Shown here piece after piece: positions 35,107 through 46,546 of a DNA stretch of 64,000 nucleotides. This stretch comes from an uncultured Gammaproteobacteria bacterium. Its GTDB lineage: Bacteria; Pseudomonadota; Gammaproteobacteria; Pseudomonadales; UBA5518. Made by a program: the position numbers and the translations under genes. The notes beneath the pieces are model-generated. The model did not search any database and had not been told where the DNA came from. It saw only the letters and a program-made list of their open reading frames with translations. The stretch covers positions 1 through 64,000 of the forward strand of contig CAIYPF010000030.1 in the NCBI GenBank assembly GCA_903928015.1, in the 5' to 3' direction. The first letter of the stretch is position 1; each line of letters opens with the position of its first letter.

Positions 35107-36393
35107 TCAGATTTCGTCGGGCACGCCGAAGCGGCTCTGGTAACACCGGTACTTCTCGCGCTCGGCCACGGCGCGCGGGTCGGCCGCCGAAGTCTTGCGA
35201 TAGCTCGCCGTGCGCCCGAGCGTGCCGCGGTTACGCTCCTCGAGGAATGCACGCATGGCCTCGAATGCCGCCGCATCGGGGACGAGCCCGAGGTCGCGGT
35301 ACAGCGCCGCGATCGCCGGCATGGGGTCGTTCATGAAATCCGCGTACAGGATGTTGGCAAACTGCCCCTCGCACAGCGTGCCCTCCTCCATCCAGCGGAT
35401 GACGTCATCCCACTTGCGCACGCGCGTATCGACGTCGATCCACTCGGCGAATTCGTCCCCGGCGTACACGTGATCGGTACGCCACGAGAATATCGTGCCC
35501 TCGACGTTCACCACCGAATCGGCAGAGGCGATCGGGTCGCGGTGAGGGAACACGATCTTCGCGTCGGGATAGGCCTTCAGCAGTTGCGGGATGCGCGGCA
35601 TGTGGGTGGGGTTCTTCAGCAGCCAATGAGGCTTTCGGTACTTCCACTGCAGGAGCTTCAGGATCCGCTTGTGCCACCAGAAGTGGTAAGCCGGGTCCTG
35701 CTCCGCGAACCAGCGATCGTAGCTGCCCACCTGGAAACCGCAGCCCCAGACCTCCGAGAAAAACGCCGAGTACGTGAACTCGATGTCCTCCACCGGCAGC
35801 GCACCGCCCTGCGCGTGCATGTTTGCCCACTCCGGAGAGACTGCGTTCACGACGTCGATGCGCGCCTGTGCGCGGGCGATGCGCGGATCCGTGTCGTAGG
35901 TGGCTTCCTCTGGCGCGGGCCAGGGCCAGAGCGCCTCCCACATCCGCACAGAACGGAACTGCGGGTCACGGGAGAGGGTCTCGTGGAGGATAGTGGTGCC
36001 GGAACGCCCGAAGCCGAGAATGAACACGGGCTGCACGATGTCCTGCGCGTCGATCTCCGGGTGCCGCTTGTAGGCCTCGGTGATGTTGAGCCTGGCCTCG
36101 AGGTACACGAGCAGGTCGGAGCGCGTGAGGATGCGACCGAAGAAATTGAGACGCGCCTCTTCTTCCATCGCGCGGATCAGGCGACGGAAGTGCGGCAGCC
36201 ATTCGGTATCGCCGAAGTCGTCCAGACCGGTGTTTCTTCGGGCGGCGTCGAGCAGGGAGTGCTCGTCCAATGGCACCACGCCGGCCATGTCCATCGTGGC
36301 ACCGAGCGCGTTCACCTGTGCCAGCCACGCCGGGCGCGGCGGCATCTGCCAGAGCGTGCGGCGGTCGTCGTCGGCGCGGTTGCCATCACTCAT
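35107..36393 (-). CDS. Sulfotransferase family protein
   Basis: 428-residue protein of the bacterial sulfotransferase (Sulfotransfer_3-like) group. The 5'-phosphosulfate-binding loop is FILGFGRSGTTILHETL (residues 128-134 at its core). The 3'-phosphate region is seen in LLKNPTHMPRIPQLLKAYPDAKIVFPHRDP. An unusually long N-terminal part (about 115 residues) precedes the PAPS site. It would move sulfate from PAPS to a hydroxyl acceptor, possibly a sterol, lipid or glycan. It is 12 bases after the SDR gene, so they probably form one transcript. Confidence 0.88.
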   Translation of the reverse strand: MSDGNRADDDRRTLWQMPPRPAWLAQVNALGATMDMAGVVPLDEHSLLDAARRNTGLDDFGDTEWLPHFRRLIRAMEEEARLNFFGRILTRSDLLVYLEARLNITEAYKRHPEIDAQDIVQPVFILGFGRSGTTILHETLSRDPQFRSVRMWEALWPWPAPEEATYDTDPRIARAQARIDVVNAVSPEWANMHAQGGALPVEDIEFTYSAFFSEVWGCGFQVGSYDRWFAEQDPAYHFWWHKRILKLLQWKYRKPHWLLKNPTHMPRIPQLLKAYPDAKIVFPHRDPIASADSVVNVEGTIFSWRTDHVYAGDEFAEWIDVDTRVRKWDDVIRWMEEGTLCEGQFANILYADFMNDPMPAIAALYRDLGLVPDAAAFEAMRAFLEERNRGTLGRTASYRKTSAADPRAVAEREKYRCYQSRFGVPDEI

Positions 36394-36405
36394 CGCGAGC
36401 TCTCC

Positions 36406-37194
36406 TCAGCCTTTCTCGAACATGCGGCGGATCATGCCGTTCACCGGCGTCCAGCCCGCGTGGTGCAGGCCCGTGCCACCGTCGGCCACGATGTTCTGGC
36501 CGTTCACGTAGCGGGATTCACTGCTGGCGAGGAAGGTCGCGAGCGCGGCGATGTCGGCAACCTCGCCGGGCTCCCAGCCCGGATTCTCGGCCCGCACAGG
36601 ATCGAGCAAGCCGGGGGTATCAAGGAGGAACTGGGTCATGGGTGTGCGCACCACACCGGGCGAGATGCAATTGCAGCGGATGGCAGGGCCGTATTCGACC
36701 GCCACGCTGTGCGTGAGCGAGACCACGCCCGCTTTGCCTGCGCCGTAGACGGACTCGCCGACCGGGGGTCTCAGCGCGCTTTCACTGCCGATGTTGACGA
36801 TGACGCCGCCGCCCGCGCGCAGCATGTGCTGCAGGGTGGCGTGCGTGCAGTAGAGGTAGCTCGAGAGGTTGCTCGCGAGCACCTCGTCGATGGCCGCGGT
36901 GCTGTACTCGTGCAGCCTCACCAGCGGACCCGCTGCCGCGGCGTTGTTCACCAGCACGGAGATGCCACCGGCCTGATCGGCCACCGAGTCGACGGCCTGC
37001 GCCACTTCTGCGGCATGGGTGACATCCGCCACCACGAAGCGGCAACCCAGCCGCTTCGCGGTGGCCTCTGCGCCGGCGGCGTCACGGTCGAGGATCCAGA
37101 CCTCTGCTCCCTCCTCGACGAAACGCGCCGCAATTCCCGCTCCGATGCCGGCGGCACCGCCCGTGACGATCGCAACCTGATTCCCCAGCTTCAC
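36406..37194 (-). CDS. SDR family oxidoreductase
   Basis: Short-chain dehydrogenase of 262 residues from the GTG at 37194, chosen because AGGGGG lies seven bases upstream; TTG at 37200 would be too close. Motifs TGGAAGIG, NNAAAAG, active Ser in IGSESAL, YGAGK with catalytic Tyr/Lys, and DGGTGLHHAGW near the end. The LDRD after the second strand suggests NAD(H). It stands first in the SDR-sulfotransferase-ADH-hydrolase set and could make or remove the hydroxyl used by the sulfotransferase (inference). Confidence 0.9.
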   Translation of the reverse strand: MKLGNQVAIVTGGAAGIGAGIAARFVEEGAEVWILDRDAAGAEATAKRLGCRFVVADVTHAAEVAQAVDSVADQAGGISVLVNNAAAAGPLVRLHEYSTAAIDEVLASNLSSYLYCTHATLQHMLRAGGGVIVNIGSESALRPPVGESVYGAGKAGVVSLTHSVAVEYGPAIRCNCISPGVVRTPMTQFLLDTPGLLDPVRAENPGWEPGEVADIAALATFLASSESRYVNGQNIVADGGTGLHHAGWTPVNGMIRRMFEKG

Positions 37195-37271
37195 GCGCAA
37201 GCCCCCTTGCCTTCCGCCCGCTCGCTGGCGGGAACACGGCGGAGTATAGGGGGGAGGAACCGCCGTGGGGA

Positions 37272-39182
<1,911 letters not shown>

Positions 39183-39222
39183 GGCCGGAAGACTCCGAAA
39201 GAGGGGATGACGAGTCGCAAAG

Positions 39223-39248
39223 GTGGGGGCTGAACGCCCGGTTTCAAG
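39223..39248 (-). promoter_or_regulatory. Sigma-32 (heat-shock) promoter of htpG
   Basis: On the minus strand CTTGAAA (39242-39248) is followed after 12-13 bases by CCCCCAC (39223-39229). This fits the RpoH consensus CTTGAA, then CCCCAT. It sits 41 bases before the htpG ATG and right after the DUF2889 gene. Confidence 0.75.
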
Positions 39249-39256
39249 AGCAGGAC

Positions 39257-40066
39257 TCAGCCCGGCGCGAGCGCATCGACCCAGCGGAGCATGAGTTCGG
39301 GCGTGGCGCTGAAGTCCCGCCGGTTGGCCGGAAGGCTCCAGGCCTCTTCGACCACGCCGGGGCTGTAGGAATAGCAGGAGCCTGCGGGCATGGGGTGGTC
39401 GGCGGCGGGATGGCTGCCTGCGGCCACCATGTCGTAGATCCTCGCCAGCGACACGAAGTAGCCGCGCGCCAGCATCAGCGCGTGCTCGAGCTCCTCGCCC
39501 TCGAGGGTGGCAGAGGCCCAGCGGGTGAAACCGCCCAGCACCTGCTGGCCGGCAAAACGCACGGGCGCGCTGATGCGGCCGTGTTCTATGGTCCAGCGCA
39601 GTACTTCGGACCCGTCACGAAGGAGCACCGCCTCGGTGCGTCCTTCAACGGCATCGGGGATGCTGATTTCGTAACGCCGCGGCCCCCCGGCGCCGCGCGC
39701 CGCGTGGGCAATGGCCCAACCCGCGAGATCGAAGAGGTGCGTGCAGTTGGCGCGGGGATCGGCGTGGCGTTTGAGCTCGAGGCTGGCCTGCGAGAGGCTC
39801 GCGCCGACCAGCGCGACGATGGGCCTTACGGCACCACTGCAGGTGGAGAGCGGATGCCGCTCCGCGTGGGCGTTTACCGAGGTGACACGAAGGCCGTCGT
39901 GGCCGATGCGAATGGAGAATGCGTGGGGGTCATCCTCGAGGGCTGCCACCACTGTTCGCGCATCCGGCGCGTCCAGAAGCACCACCCTGCGATAACAGCC
40001 ACTGCCGTAGTTCGGATCCAGCGGTGCCATGTCGGCGAACTCGGTCTCGCGTACGTCCATGCTCAT
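39257..40066 (-). CDS. DUF2889 domain-containing protein
   Basis: 269-residue protein of the DUF2889 family, recognised from [42 protein letters not shown] and [18 protein letters not shown]. No signal peptide or membrane segment is visible. Function is unknown. Family members are often found near fatty-acid or ketone catabolism genes, which would suit the metabolic style of this window (inference). It lies between sucCD and htpG on the same strand. Confidence 0.8.
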   Translation of the reverse strand: MSMDVRETEFADMAPLDPNYGSGCYRRVVLLDAPDARTVVAALEDDPHAFSIRIGHDGLRVTSVNAHAERHPLSTCSGAVRPIVALVGASLSQASLELKRHADPRANCTHLFDLAGWAIAHAARGAGGPRRYEISIPDAVEGRTEAVLLRDGSEVLRWTIEHGRISAPVRFAGQQVLGGFTRWASATLEGEELEHALMLARGYFVSLARIYDMVAAGSHPAADHPMPAGSCYSYSPGVVEEAWSLPANRRDFSATPELMLRWVDALAPG

Positions 40067-40084
40067 GCGGGTCCGTGTCCGGCG

Positions 40085-40114
40085 CTGCCGCGCACCGCGA
40101 AGGGAGCGCGGCAG
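40085..40114 (-). other. Hairpin downstream of sucD
   Basis: Perfect nine-base inverted repeat CTGCCGCGC (40085-40093) and its complement (40106-40114), starting 11 bases after the sucD stop. There is no T-run, so it may stabilise the 3' end of the sucCD mRNA rather than terminate by itself. Confidence 0.5.
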
Positions 40115-40124
40115 GGCCTGAGGC

Positions 40125-40997
40125 TTACCAGCCCGTCACGTCCTTCACGGCAGAGCCGATGTCGGCAAGGCTGCGCACGGTGCGCACGCCGGCTGCTTCC
40201 AGCGCAGCGAACTTCTCGTCTGCCGTGCCTTTGCCGCCCGAGATGATCGCGCCCGCATGCCCCATGCGCTTGCCCTTGGGCGCCGTGACACCGGCGATGT
40301 AGGACACGACCGGCTTGGTGACATTGGCCTTGATGAAGGCCGCCGCCTCTTCCTCGGCGCTGCCGCCGATCTCGCCGATCATCACGATCGCCTCGGTGCC
40401 CGGGTCGTCCTGGAACATGCGCAGGATGTCGATGAAGTTGGATCCGGGGATCGGGTCACCGCCGATGCCCACGCAGCTCGACTGCCCGAAGCCCGCGTCG
40501 GTAGTCTGCTTGACCGCCTCATAGGTGAGCGTACCGGAGCGCGAAACGATGCCCACACGGCCGGGCTTGTGGATGTTGCCCGGCATGATGCCGATCTTGC
40601 ACTCGCCAGGAGTGATCACGCCCGGGCAGTTCGGCCCGATCAGGCGCACGCCGAGTTCGTCGCACTTCACTTTCACATCGAGCATGTCGAGCGTGGGCAC
40701 ACCCTCGGTGATGCACACGATCAGGCGCAGGCCCGCGTTGGCTGCCTCGAGGATGGAGTCCTTGCAGAAGGGAGCCGGCACGTAGATGACAGAGGCATCT
40801 GCGCCGGTGGCCTCGACGGCGTCACGGACCGTGTCGAAAACCGGCAGGCCGAGGTGGATCTGGCCGCCCTTGCCCGGGGTTACGCCACCCACCATCTGGG
40901 TGCCGTACTCGATCGCCTGCTTGGAGTGGGAAGTGCCCTGTGAGCCGGTGAAGCCCTGGCAAATGACCTTGGTGTCCTTGTTGACCAGAATGCTCAT
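40125..40997 (-). CDS. sucD: Succinate-CoA ligase (ADP-forming) subunit alpha
   Basis: 290-residue SucD of the TCA cycle. [18 protein letters not shown] and [14 protein letters not shown] form the CoA-binding domain, and the phosphorylated histidine lies in the C-terminal [19 protein letters not shown]. It pairs with SucC to make ATP (or GTP) from succinyl-CoA. The gene begins five bases after sucC, as in most bacteria. It is on the same strand as the sdh-suc genes but more than 6 kb away from them. Confidence 0.98.
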   Translation of the reverse strand: MSILVNKDTKVICQGFTGSQGTSHSKQAIEYGTQMVGGVTPGKGGQIHLGLPVFDTVRDAVEATGADASVIYVPAPFCKDSILEAANAGLRLIVCITEGVPTLDMLDVKVKCDELGVRLIGPNCPGVITPGECKIGIMPGNIHKPGRVGIVSRSGTLTYEAVKQTTDAGFGQSSCVGIGGDPIPGSNFIDILRMFQDDPGTEAIVMIGEIGGSAEEEAAAFIKANVTKPVVSYIAGVTAPKGKRMGHAGAIISGGKGTADEKFAALEAAGVRTVRSLADIGSAVKDVTGW

Positions 40998-41002
40998 CGT
41001 GC

Positions 41003-42166
41003 TTACCCCTTCGCTGCCTTGACCACGGACTGTGCTGCCTCGGTGAGGCTGTCGGCCGCGATGATGTTGAGTCCGCTGTCGGCCAGCATCTTGCGGCCGA
41101 GCGGTGCGTTGTTGCCCTCGAGACGGACGACCACCGGCACCTTCACGCCGACTTCGGCGACGGCACCGATGATGCCCTCGGCGATGAGATCGCAGCGGAC
41201 GATGCCGCCGAAGATGTTCACCAGCACGGCGCGCACGGCGCTGTCGGAGAGGATGATCTTGAAGGCCTCGGAGACACGCTCCTTGGTGGCGCCACCGCCT
41301 ACGTCGAGGAAGTTGGCCGGACGGCCGCCGTGCAGGTTCACGATGTCCATCGTGCCCATCGCAAGACCGGCGCCGTTGACCATGCAGCCGATGTCACCGT
41401 CGAGGGCGACATAGTTGATCTCCCACTGCGCGGCGTGCACCTCGCGGGCATCCTCCTGCGTGGGGTCGTGCATTTCGCGCAAGGCCTTCTGGCGGTAAAG
41501 GGCGTTGCTGTCGAGGTTGATCTTCGCATCGAGGCAGTGGAGGTTGCCTGCGGTCGTGATAACCAGCGGGTTGACCTCGAGAAGAGCAAGGTCCTTCTCT
41601 TTGAACAGCTTGGCGAGCTTCAGGAAGATGTCGACGAACTGCGCGATCTGCGGGCCCTTCAGGCCCAGCTTGAACGCGAGCTCGCGGCCCTGATAGGGCT
41701 GGGCGCCGGTGAGGGGATCAATGGCGGCCTTGAAGATCTTCTCGGGAGTCTCGTGGGCGACTTTCTCGATCTCCACGCCACCTTCTCTGGAGGCCATGAA
41801 CACGATGCGGCGCGAACCACGGTCGACCACAGCGCCGAGATAAAGCTCCGAGGCGATGTCGGTGCAGGTTTCGACCAGGATCTTCGAGACCGGCTGGCCC
41901 TTCTCGTCGGTCTGGTAGGTGACCAGGTTGCGTCCCAGCCAGTGGGATGCGAAGGCGCGGATCTCGTCCTTGCTCTTCAGGAGCTTGACGCCGCCGGCCT
42001 TGCCGCGACCGCCAGCGTGCACCTGGGCTTTGACGACCCACATATCACCGCCAATGGCATCGGCAGCGTCTGCCGCCTGGTCGGGGGTATCAACAGCAAA
42101 ACCCTTGGATACGGGAAGCCCGTACTCGGCAAACAGCTGCTTGCCTTGGTACTCATGCAAATTCAT
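41003..42166 (-). CDS. sucC: Succinate-CoA ligase (ADP-forming) subunit beta
   Basis: 387-residue SucC with an N-terminal ATP-grasp fold. Seen: [61 protein letters not shown] and the C-terminal [14 protein letters not shown]. Forms the alpha2beta2 or alpha-beta ligase with SucD. Divergent from the permease-kinase gene. Confidence 0.98.
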   Translation of the reverse strand: MNLHEYQGKQLFAEYGLPVSKGFAVDTPDQAADAADAIGGDMWVVKAQVHAGGRGKAGGVKLLKSKDEIRAFASHWLGRNLVTYQTDEKGQPVSKILVETCTDIASELYLGAVVDRGSRRIVFMASREGGVEIEKVAHETPEKIFKAAIDPLTGAQPYQGRELAFKLGLKGPQIAQFVDIFLKLAKLFKEKDLALLEVNPLVITTAGNLHCLDAKINLDSNALYRQKALREMHDPTQEDAREVHAAQWEINYVALDGDIGCMVNGAGLAMGTMDIVNLHGGRPANFLDVGGGATKERVSEAFKIILSDSAVRAVLVNIFGGIVRCDLIAEGIIGAVAEVGVKVPVVVRLEGNNAPLGRKMLADSGLNIIAADSLTEAAQSVVKAAKG

Positions 42167-42480
42167 GGTGTGGTGGTCCTGCGTACGTCTGGGATGGGGC
42201 TACGCCGGGCCGGGCCACAAGCGGGCCGGCCCCGAAGCGGCGGCCATTATGGCCAAAAAGCACTGCCCGTCATACCCCAAACGGGGGAGGCCCCAGGCAA
42301 GACCGGCAAGGCCCGCCCGCAGGGGACGATTCCTGTGACGCCGCACGCAGACTGACTTATAGTCGGAGCCGGGACGAAGCTGCCGCCCCGTGGACTTCTC
42401 ACTCCCCTGTGCATGGGCATCCGCATCAGCGCTGCCCCCGCAGACGGCCAGCCGATACCGCCACTTCCCGGAGAGTCCAG
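42167..42480. other. Divergent intergenic region, sucC / permease-kinase
   Basis: 314 bases with no convincing gene. It should hold the sucCD promoter (minus strand) and the promoter of the permease-kinase (plus strand; a candidate is listed separately). The sucC-proximal half has very GC-rich inverted sequence around CGGGCCGGCC (near 42215-42235). Confidence 0.5.
42335..42363 (+). promoter_or_regulatory. Candidate sigma-70 promoter of the permease-kinase gene
   Basis: GTGACG (42335-42340), a 17-base spacer and TATAGT (42358-42363). It would leave a leader of about 110 bases before the ATG at 42481. Confidence 0.45.
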
Positions 42481-45400
42481 ATGTACGAAAGCGGCGACGT
42501 GGCATCCCCGGATGACGCCCCTCACCCACACAGCCTCGGGTGGCTAGGCACCACAGCCCTCGCGATGGGCGGCGCCAACCAGAGCGTGTTCCTGATCGGC
42601 GCCCTTCTGGTCGGACAGGGCACCTTTCCGGGCCAGGGCAGCGCTGCGGTGGCACTGCTCGTTGTCGGCGTGCTGCTCGGTTGCGCGGCGGTGCCGGGGT
42701 GGATCGAACTCCTCCTCATGTACCCGAAGCGTGTCGGTGGCATATCGGCCACCTGCGCTGAGGCATTCCGCCCCTACAGCCCTATCCTCGCCAACCTCGC
42801 GGGCAGTTGCTATTGGTGGGGCTGGGTGCCCACCTCCGGCTTGTGCGCATTGATGGCTGCGACCGCAATCCAGGCCTGGTACTGGCCAGCCCTGCCCGTG
42901 ATGCCGACAGCAATGGGCATCGTCGTACTGTTCACCTGCATCAACCTCCTCGGTGTCAAATGGGCAGCGCGCGTCGCCATCCCGATGGCGACGCTGTCGA
43001 CGGCGCTGGCGGTGATCTCCGGCCTCGGACCTGTCGCTGCAGGTGAAGTCGACTGGCAGCAAGCCACCAACCTGCATCTCCAGACGCCATTCGAGGGATG
43101 GTTCGGGAGCATGACCAGCGTGATGGCCGGGCTCTTCCTGATCGGCTTCATCGCACCCGCCTTCGAAACCGCGGCATGCCACGTGGGAGAGATGCGCGAC
43201 CCGGAGAAAAACCTGCCGCGAACCATGTTCGCGAGCGCGCTGATCGCCTGCCTGTTTTTCATCCCGCTGCCGATCATCTGGCTGGGCGTACTCGGACCAG
43301 AGAGTCTCTCCCGCGACCTCGCCCAGGAACTCGGCCCGGTGTTCGCGCCGGTTTTCGGCCAGACGGCCAAGGCCGTCGCCGTGTGGTTCATGCTGATGAA
43401 CCTCTTCCTCTGCAGCCTGCAACCGCTGGCGGGAGCACCGCGGACCTTGTCGCAGCTTGGCGAGGACGGTCTGATCCCCCGCGCCTTCGCGCGGCGCTCG
43501 GCGCGCACGGACGTACCGTGGGTAGCCACTCTGTTCACGGCGGCATTCGCCCTCTTCTTCCTGTACCTGCGCGACCCGGTGTGGCTGATCGCGGCCACCA
43601 ATTTCACCTACGTCTTCGGCGGGCTCGTGATGCCGTCGATCGCCGTGTGGTTGCTGCGAAGGGATGCCCCGGATGCACACAGGCCTTGGCGCGCGCCGCG
43701 CGGTGCCATAGGACTCGGTGTGGCTGCCGCCTCGGTCTGGGCCACAACCGCGCTGCTCGGCTTCCAGCAGTTCGGCCTGAAGACGGTGATCATCGGCCTG
43801 GTCTTCGCCTACTCGGGATCAATCCTCTACGTATGGCGACGCTGCGAAGACAAACTGCGCGCGGGCGAACCAATCCGGTTCCGGTCGCTGCACATCAAGC
43901 TCACCGGCGCGATGCTGCTCGTGCTGCTGCTGGACGCTACAGGCTACTATCTGGCCGTGAGCAATCTGCCCCAGACACCCAGCGCGCTGCTGACAGCGCT
44001 GGAGGACATCTTTGTAGTCGTGGCGGTGCTCACCGTCGTGGTGGGTCTGGTACTGCCGGGCATGATCGCTTTCTCGGCGCAGGAGGTGTCCGCCGCCGCG
44101 CGTCAACTCGCAGACGGCACCTTGCACGATTTCTCCAGAGCAATGCGGGCACTGGCAGAGGGCAACCTCGAACAGGCGAGCGCCAAGGTCGGGATCACGC
44201 CGGTACGCGCGACGAGCAGCGACGAACTCGGCGAGATGGCATCGAGCTTCAACCGGCTGCAGTCGGAGGTTGCCACCGCAGCCACTGCCCTTGACGGTGC
44301 GCGACATGGACTCGCTGCGGCACGGGACTCACTGGTGCAGGCCAAGGAATTCGCCGAGGAAGCCAACGCGGCGAAGTCCACGTTCCTCGCGAACATGAGC
44401 CACGAACTGCGCACACCCATGAACGGGATTCTGGGATCCTCCGAACTCCTGATCGGCACTGATCTCTCTCCCGAGCAAAAGGAGCTGGCAGACATCGGGC
44501 GCAAGTCAGCCGTGCAGCTGCTGGGGCTGATCGACGACATCCTCGATATCTCGAAAATCGAAGCCGGCAAGCTGCGGCTGCTCAGGATGCCGCTGGATCC
44601 TGCGGCATTGCTCACGGATATCACGACCATACTCGAGCCGCAGGCGAAGGCAGCACAGCTGGAACTGCACCCCCGCATCGCTGCGAATGTCGCACCGATG
44701 GTGCTGGGAGATGCGGGCCGGATACGGCAGATCCTTCTCAACCTCGCCGGAAACGCCATCAAGTTCACCCAGGCGGGTAGCGTGAGCGTGGAACTGTCGC
44801 AACTCGATGCGGTGCCGGTAGACGGGAAGCTGCGACTGCGGTTCAGCGTCACCGACACCGGCATCGGCATCCACGAACGTGACATGCCTGCGCTGTTCCA
44901 GCCGTTCTCGCAGGTCGACAGCTCGTCGTCGAAGCGCTTCAGCGGCACAGGGCTCGGTCTGGCGATCTGCAAACGGCTGGTCGAAATGATGGACGGAGAG
45001 ATCGGAGTGGAGAGCGAACCGGGCAAGGGCTCGACCTTCTGGTTCACGCTCCCCATGTCCCCGTGCGCTGCGCCCACCGCCGGACAATCCGGGATCGATG
45101 GCCACGTATCCTTGCCGCTCGAGTGGCTGAGCGGTCGGTTGCTCCTCGTGGAAGACAATCCCGCCAACCAGCTCGTTATCCGCTCCATGCTGCGCACCAT
45201 CGGCATCGAAGCCGACCTCGCAGAGGACGGCGCCAAGGCGCTGGAGGTACTTTCCGGCAAGCACTACGCAGTGGTGCTGATGGATTGCCAGATGCCCGTG
45301 ATGAACGGCTACGACGCCACCCGTGCGATCCGCCAGCTCGACCCCCAGGGCAAGGAACTCCGGATCATCGCGCTCACGGCCAACGCGCTTGCGGGCGACC

Positions 45401-45501
45401 GGGAGAAATGCCTCGCCTCCGGCATGGACGACTACCTCGCCAAGCCGGTGAGCATCCTGCAGTTGCGCGAGGCCTTGGGGCGGTCGGTCGAAAAAGCCTG
45501 A
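42481..45501 (+). CDS. APC-family permease fused to a hybrid sensor histidine kinase
   Basis: 1006 residues from the ATG at 42481 (GGAGAG upstream). Residues about 15-440 form a polytopic amino-acid/polyamine/organocation permease-like domain of about twelve helices, with APC features [13 protein letters not shown], a helix pair before [17 protein letters not shown], and [20 protein letters not shown]. Two or three further helices (about 455-535) lead to a HAMP-like region ([14 protein letters not shown]). A full hybrid kinase follows: HisKA with His641 in [11 protein letters not shown], ATPase with N758 in [10 protein letters not shown] and [10 protein letters not shown], and a C-terminal receiver with Asp935 in [14 protein letters not shown] and the acidic pair at 891-892. 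Layout parallels CbrA (SLC5 transporter plus kinase), but the transporter family differs. It likely senses or carries a nutrient, perhaps an amino acid. No Hpt or partner regulator is adjacent. Confidence 0.88.
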   Translation: MYESGDVASPDDAPHPHSLGWLGTTALAMGGANQSVFLIGALLVGQGTFPGQGSAAVALLVVGVLLGCAAVPGWIELLLMYPKRVGGISATCAEAFRPYSPILANLAGSCYWWGWVPTSGLCALMAATAIQAWYWPALPVMPTAMGIVVLFTCINLLGVKWAARVAIPMATLSTALAVISGLGPVAAGEVDWQQATNLHLQTPFEGWFGSMTSVMAGLFLIGFIAPAFETAACHVGEMRDPEKNLPRTMFASALIACLFFIPLPIIWLGVLGPESLSRDLAQELGPVFAPVFGQTAKAVAVWFMLMNLFLCSLQPLAGAPRTLSQLGEDGLIPRAFARRSARTDVPWVATLFTAAFALFFLYLRDPVWLIAATNFTYVFGGLVMPSIAVWLLRRDAPDAHRPWRAPRGAIGLGVAAASVWATTALLGFQQFGLKTVIIGLVFAYSGSILYVWRRCEDKLRAGEPIRFRSLHIKLTGAMLLVLLLDATGYYLAVSNLPQTPSALLTALEDIFVVVAVLTVVVGLVLPGMIAFSAQEVSAAARQLADGTLHDFSRAMRALAEGNLEQASAKVGITPVRATSSDELGEMASSFNRLQSEVATAATALDGARHGLAAARDSLVQAKEFAEEANAAKSTFLANMSHELRTPMNGILGSSELLIGTDLSPEQKELADIGRKSAVQLLGLIDDILDISKIEAGKLRLLRMPLDPAALLTDITTILEPQAKAAQLELHPRIAANVAPMVLGDAGRIRQILLNLAGNAIKFTQAGSVSVELSQLDAVPVDGKLRLRFSVTDTGIGIHERDMPALFQPFSQVDSSSSKRFSGTGLGLAICKRLVEMMDGEIGVESEPGKGSTFWFTLPMSPCAAPTAGQSGIDGHVSLPLEWLSGRLLLVEDNPANQLVIRSMLRTIGIEADLAEDGAKALEVLSGKHYAVVLMDCQMPVMNGYDATRAIRQLDPQGKELRIIALTANALAGDREKCLASGMDDYLAKPVSILQLREALGRSVEKA

Positions 45502-45583
45502 TCCGCAGCGCGATCACGGGACACCCACCAACCGGCGCGTTAGCTGCGCGCGGTTGGCGGAGGCCCGTCTGCGTGCCTCCCGG

Positions 45584-46396
45584 TCACAGCGTCACGGTAA
45601 CGCGCAGGAATGTTGCGGGAATGACCGTTGCACCGGGGTTGCCGCTCCTGTTCTGACTGGCGAACAAGCCTTCCAGCTCTCTCCGCAAATCACCGGCTCG
45701 ACCGTCTTTTTCGGCCGCCTCGAAGGCATTCATGGTCGGCCCGTAGTAGTTCTGGAACGCATCCACCAGCACTGCGGGGTGCTGGGGGTGGCTGAAGGTA
45801 AACGTGTCCCTCGCAAATGAAATGTCCGCTTCCGCAGCACCTGCAGCGGTGAACCGCTCGAGCACATGGCTTTCGATACCCCACATCATCGGACTCAGGA
45901 AGCCTTCGGGTGGTGGCGGCGTGTAGGCAGAGCTGATTTTCAGGATTTGCGCCACCAGCGTGGGATCGCCCGGAATCCAGTTGCCCATGACGATGCGGCC
46001 GCCGGGGCGGGTTACCCGCACCATTTCCTTCGCGACATCAAACGGCCGTGGCGCGAACATGGCGCCGAAGACGGATACGACCAGATCAAACGAACCGGCT
46101 TCGAGCTCTCGGAGATCCGTGGCATCACCCTCCTGGAACCTGCAATTGGTGAGCTGCTCTTGCTCCGCTCGCTGCTGGCCGGCAGCGACCAGGTTGCTTG
46201 CGATGTCTACACCCAGCACGTCTGCGCCGAGTCGCGCCGCAGGCAGCGCGGTAGTACCGTCACCGCAGCCGAGATCCAGCACCTTCATGCCCTTGCGAAC
46301 GCCGAGACTCTCGACCAGTGCTGTGCCGCTATCGCGCATGGTCTGCGCAATGCGGGTGAAATCACCTTTTTCCCATAGCGCCTTGTTCGGGTTCAT
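45584..46396 (-). CDS. Class I SAM-dependent methyltransferase
   Basis: 270-residue cytoplasmic methyltransferase with SAM loop VLDLGCGDGTTALPAA, GVDIASNLV and the post-motif VTRPGGRIVMGNW, similar to UbiE/Methyltransf_11-type enzymes. Residues PPPPEGFLSPMMWG near 165 resemble a group of small-molecule methyltransferases of unknown substrate. ATG at 46396 is preceded by GGAGG. It is divergent from the winged-helix regulator across 150 bases, which suggests regulation by that protein (inference). Confidence 0.85.
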   Translation of the reverse strand: MNPNKALWEKGDFTRIAQTMRDSGTALVESLGVRKGMKVLDLGCGDGTTALPAARLGADVLGVDIASNLVAAGQQRAEQEQLTNCRFQEGDATDLRELEAGSFDLVVSVFGAMFAPRPFDVAKEMVRVTRPGGRIVMGNWIPGDPTLVAQILKISSAYTPPPPEGFLSPMMWGIESHVLERFTAAGAAEADISFARDTFTFSHPQHPAVLVDAFQNYYGPTMNAFEAAEKDGRAGDLRRELEGLFASQNRSGNPGATVIPATFLRVTVTL

Positions 46397-46546
46397 CCTC
46401 GATCTCCTCCCCTCACGGGGTTAACGGTTTCCGGTAGCGTGATTACGCAGGCCTATCGTTGCAGTGCGGCGTGCTCGCTGCTTGGAGAAGATGCGGAGCT
46501 TTCGTGGATTTTCCGTGGAACCCGCTCGCTCGTTTATGCTCTGGCC

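Noticed and set aside
40085-40114. Rho-independent terminator after sucD
   Set aside because: The stem is good but no T-run follows on the transcribed strand, so it is recorded only as a hairpin.
42208-42240. Riboswitch or structured leader near sucC
   Set aside because: Only short GC-rich inverted sequence; no conserved core of any known riboswitch class could be recognised.
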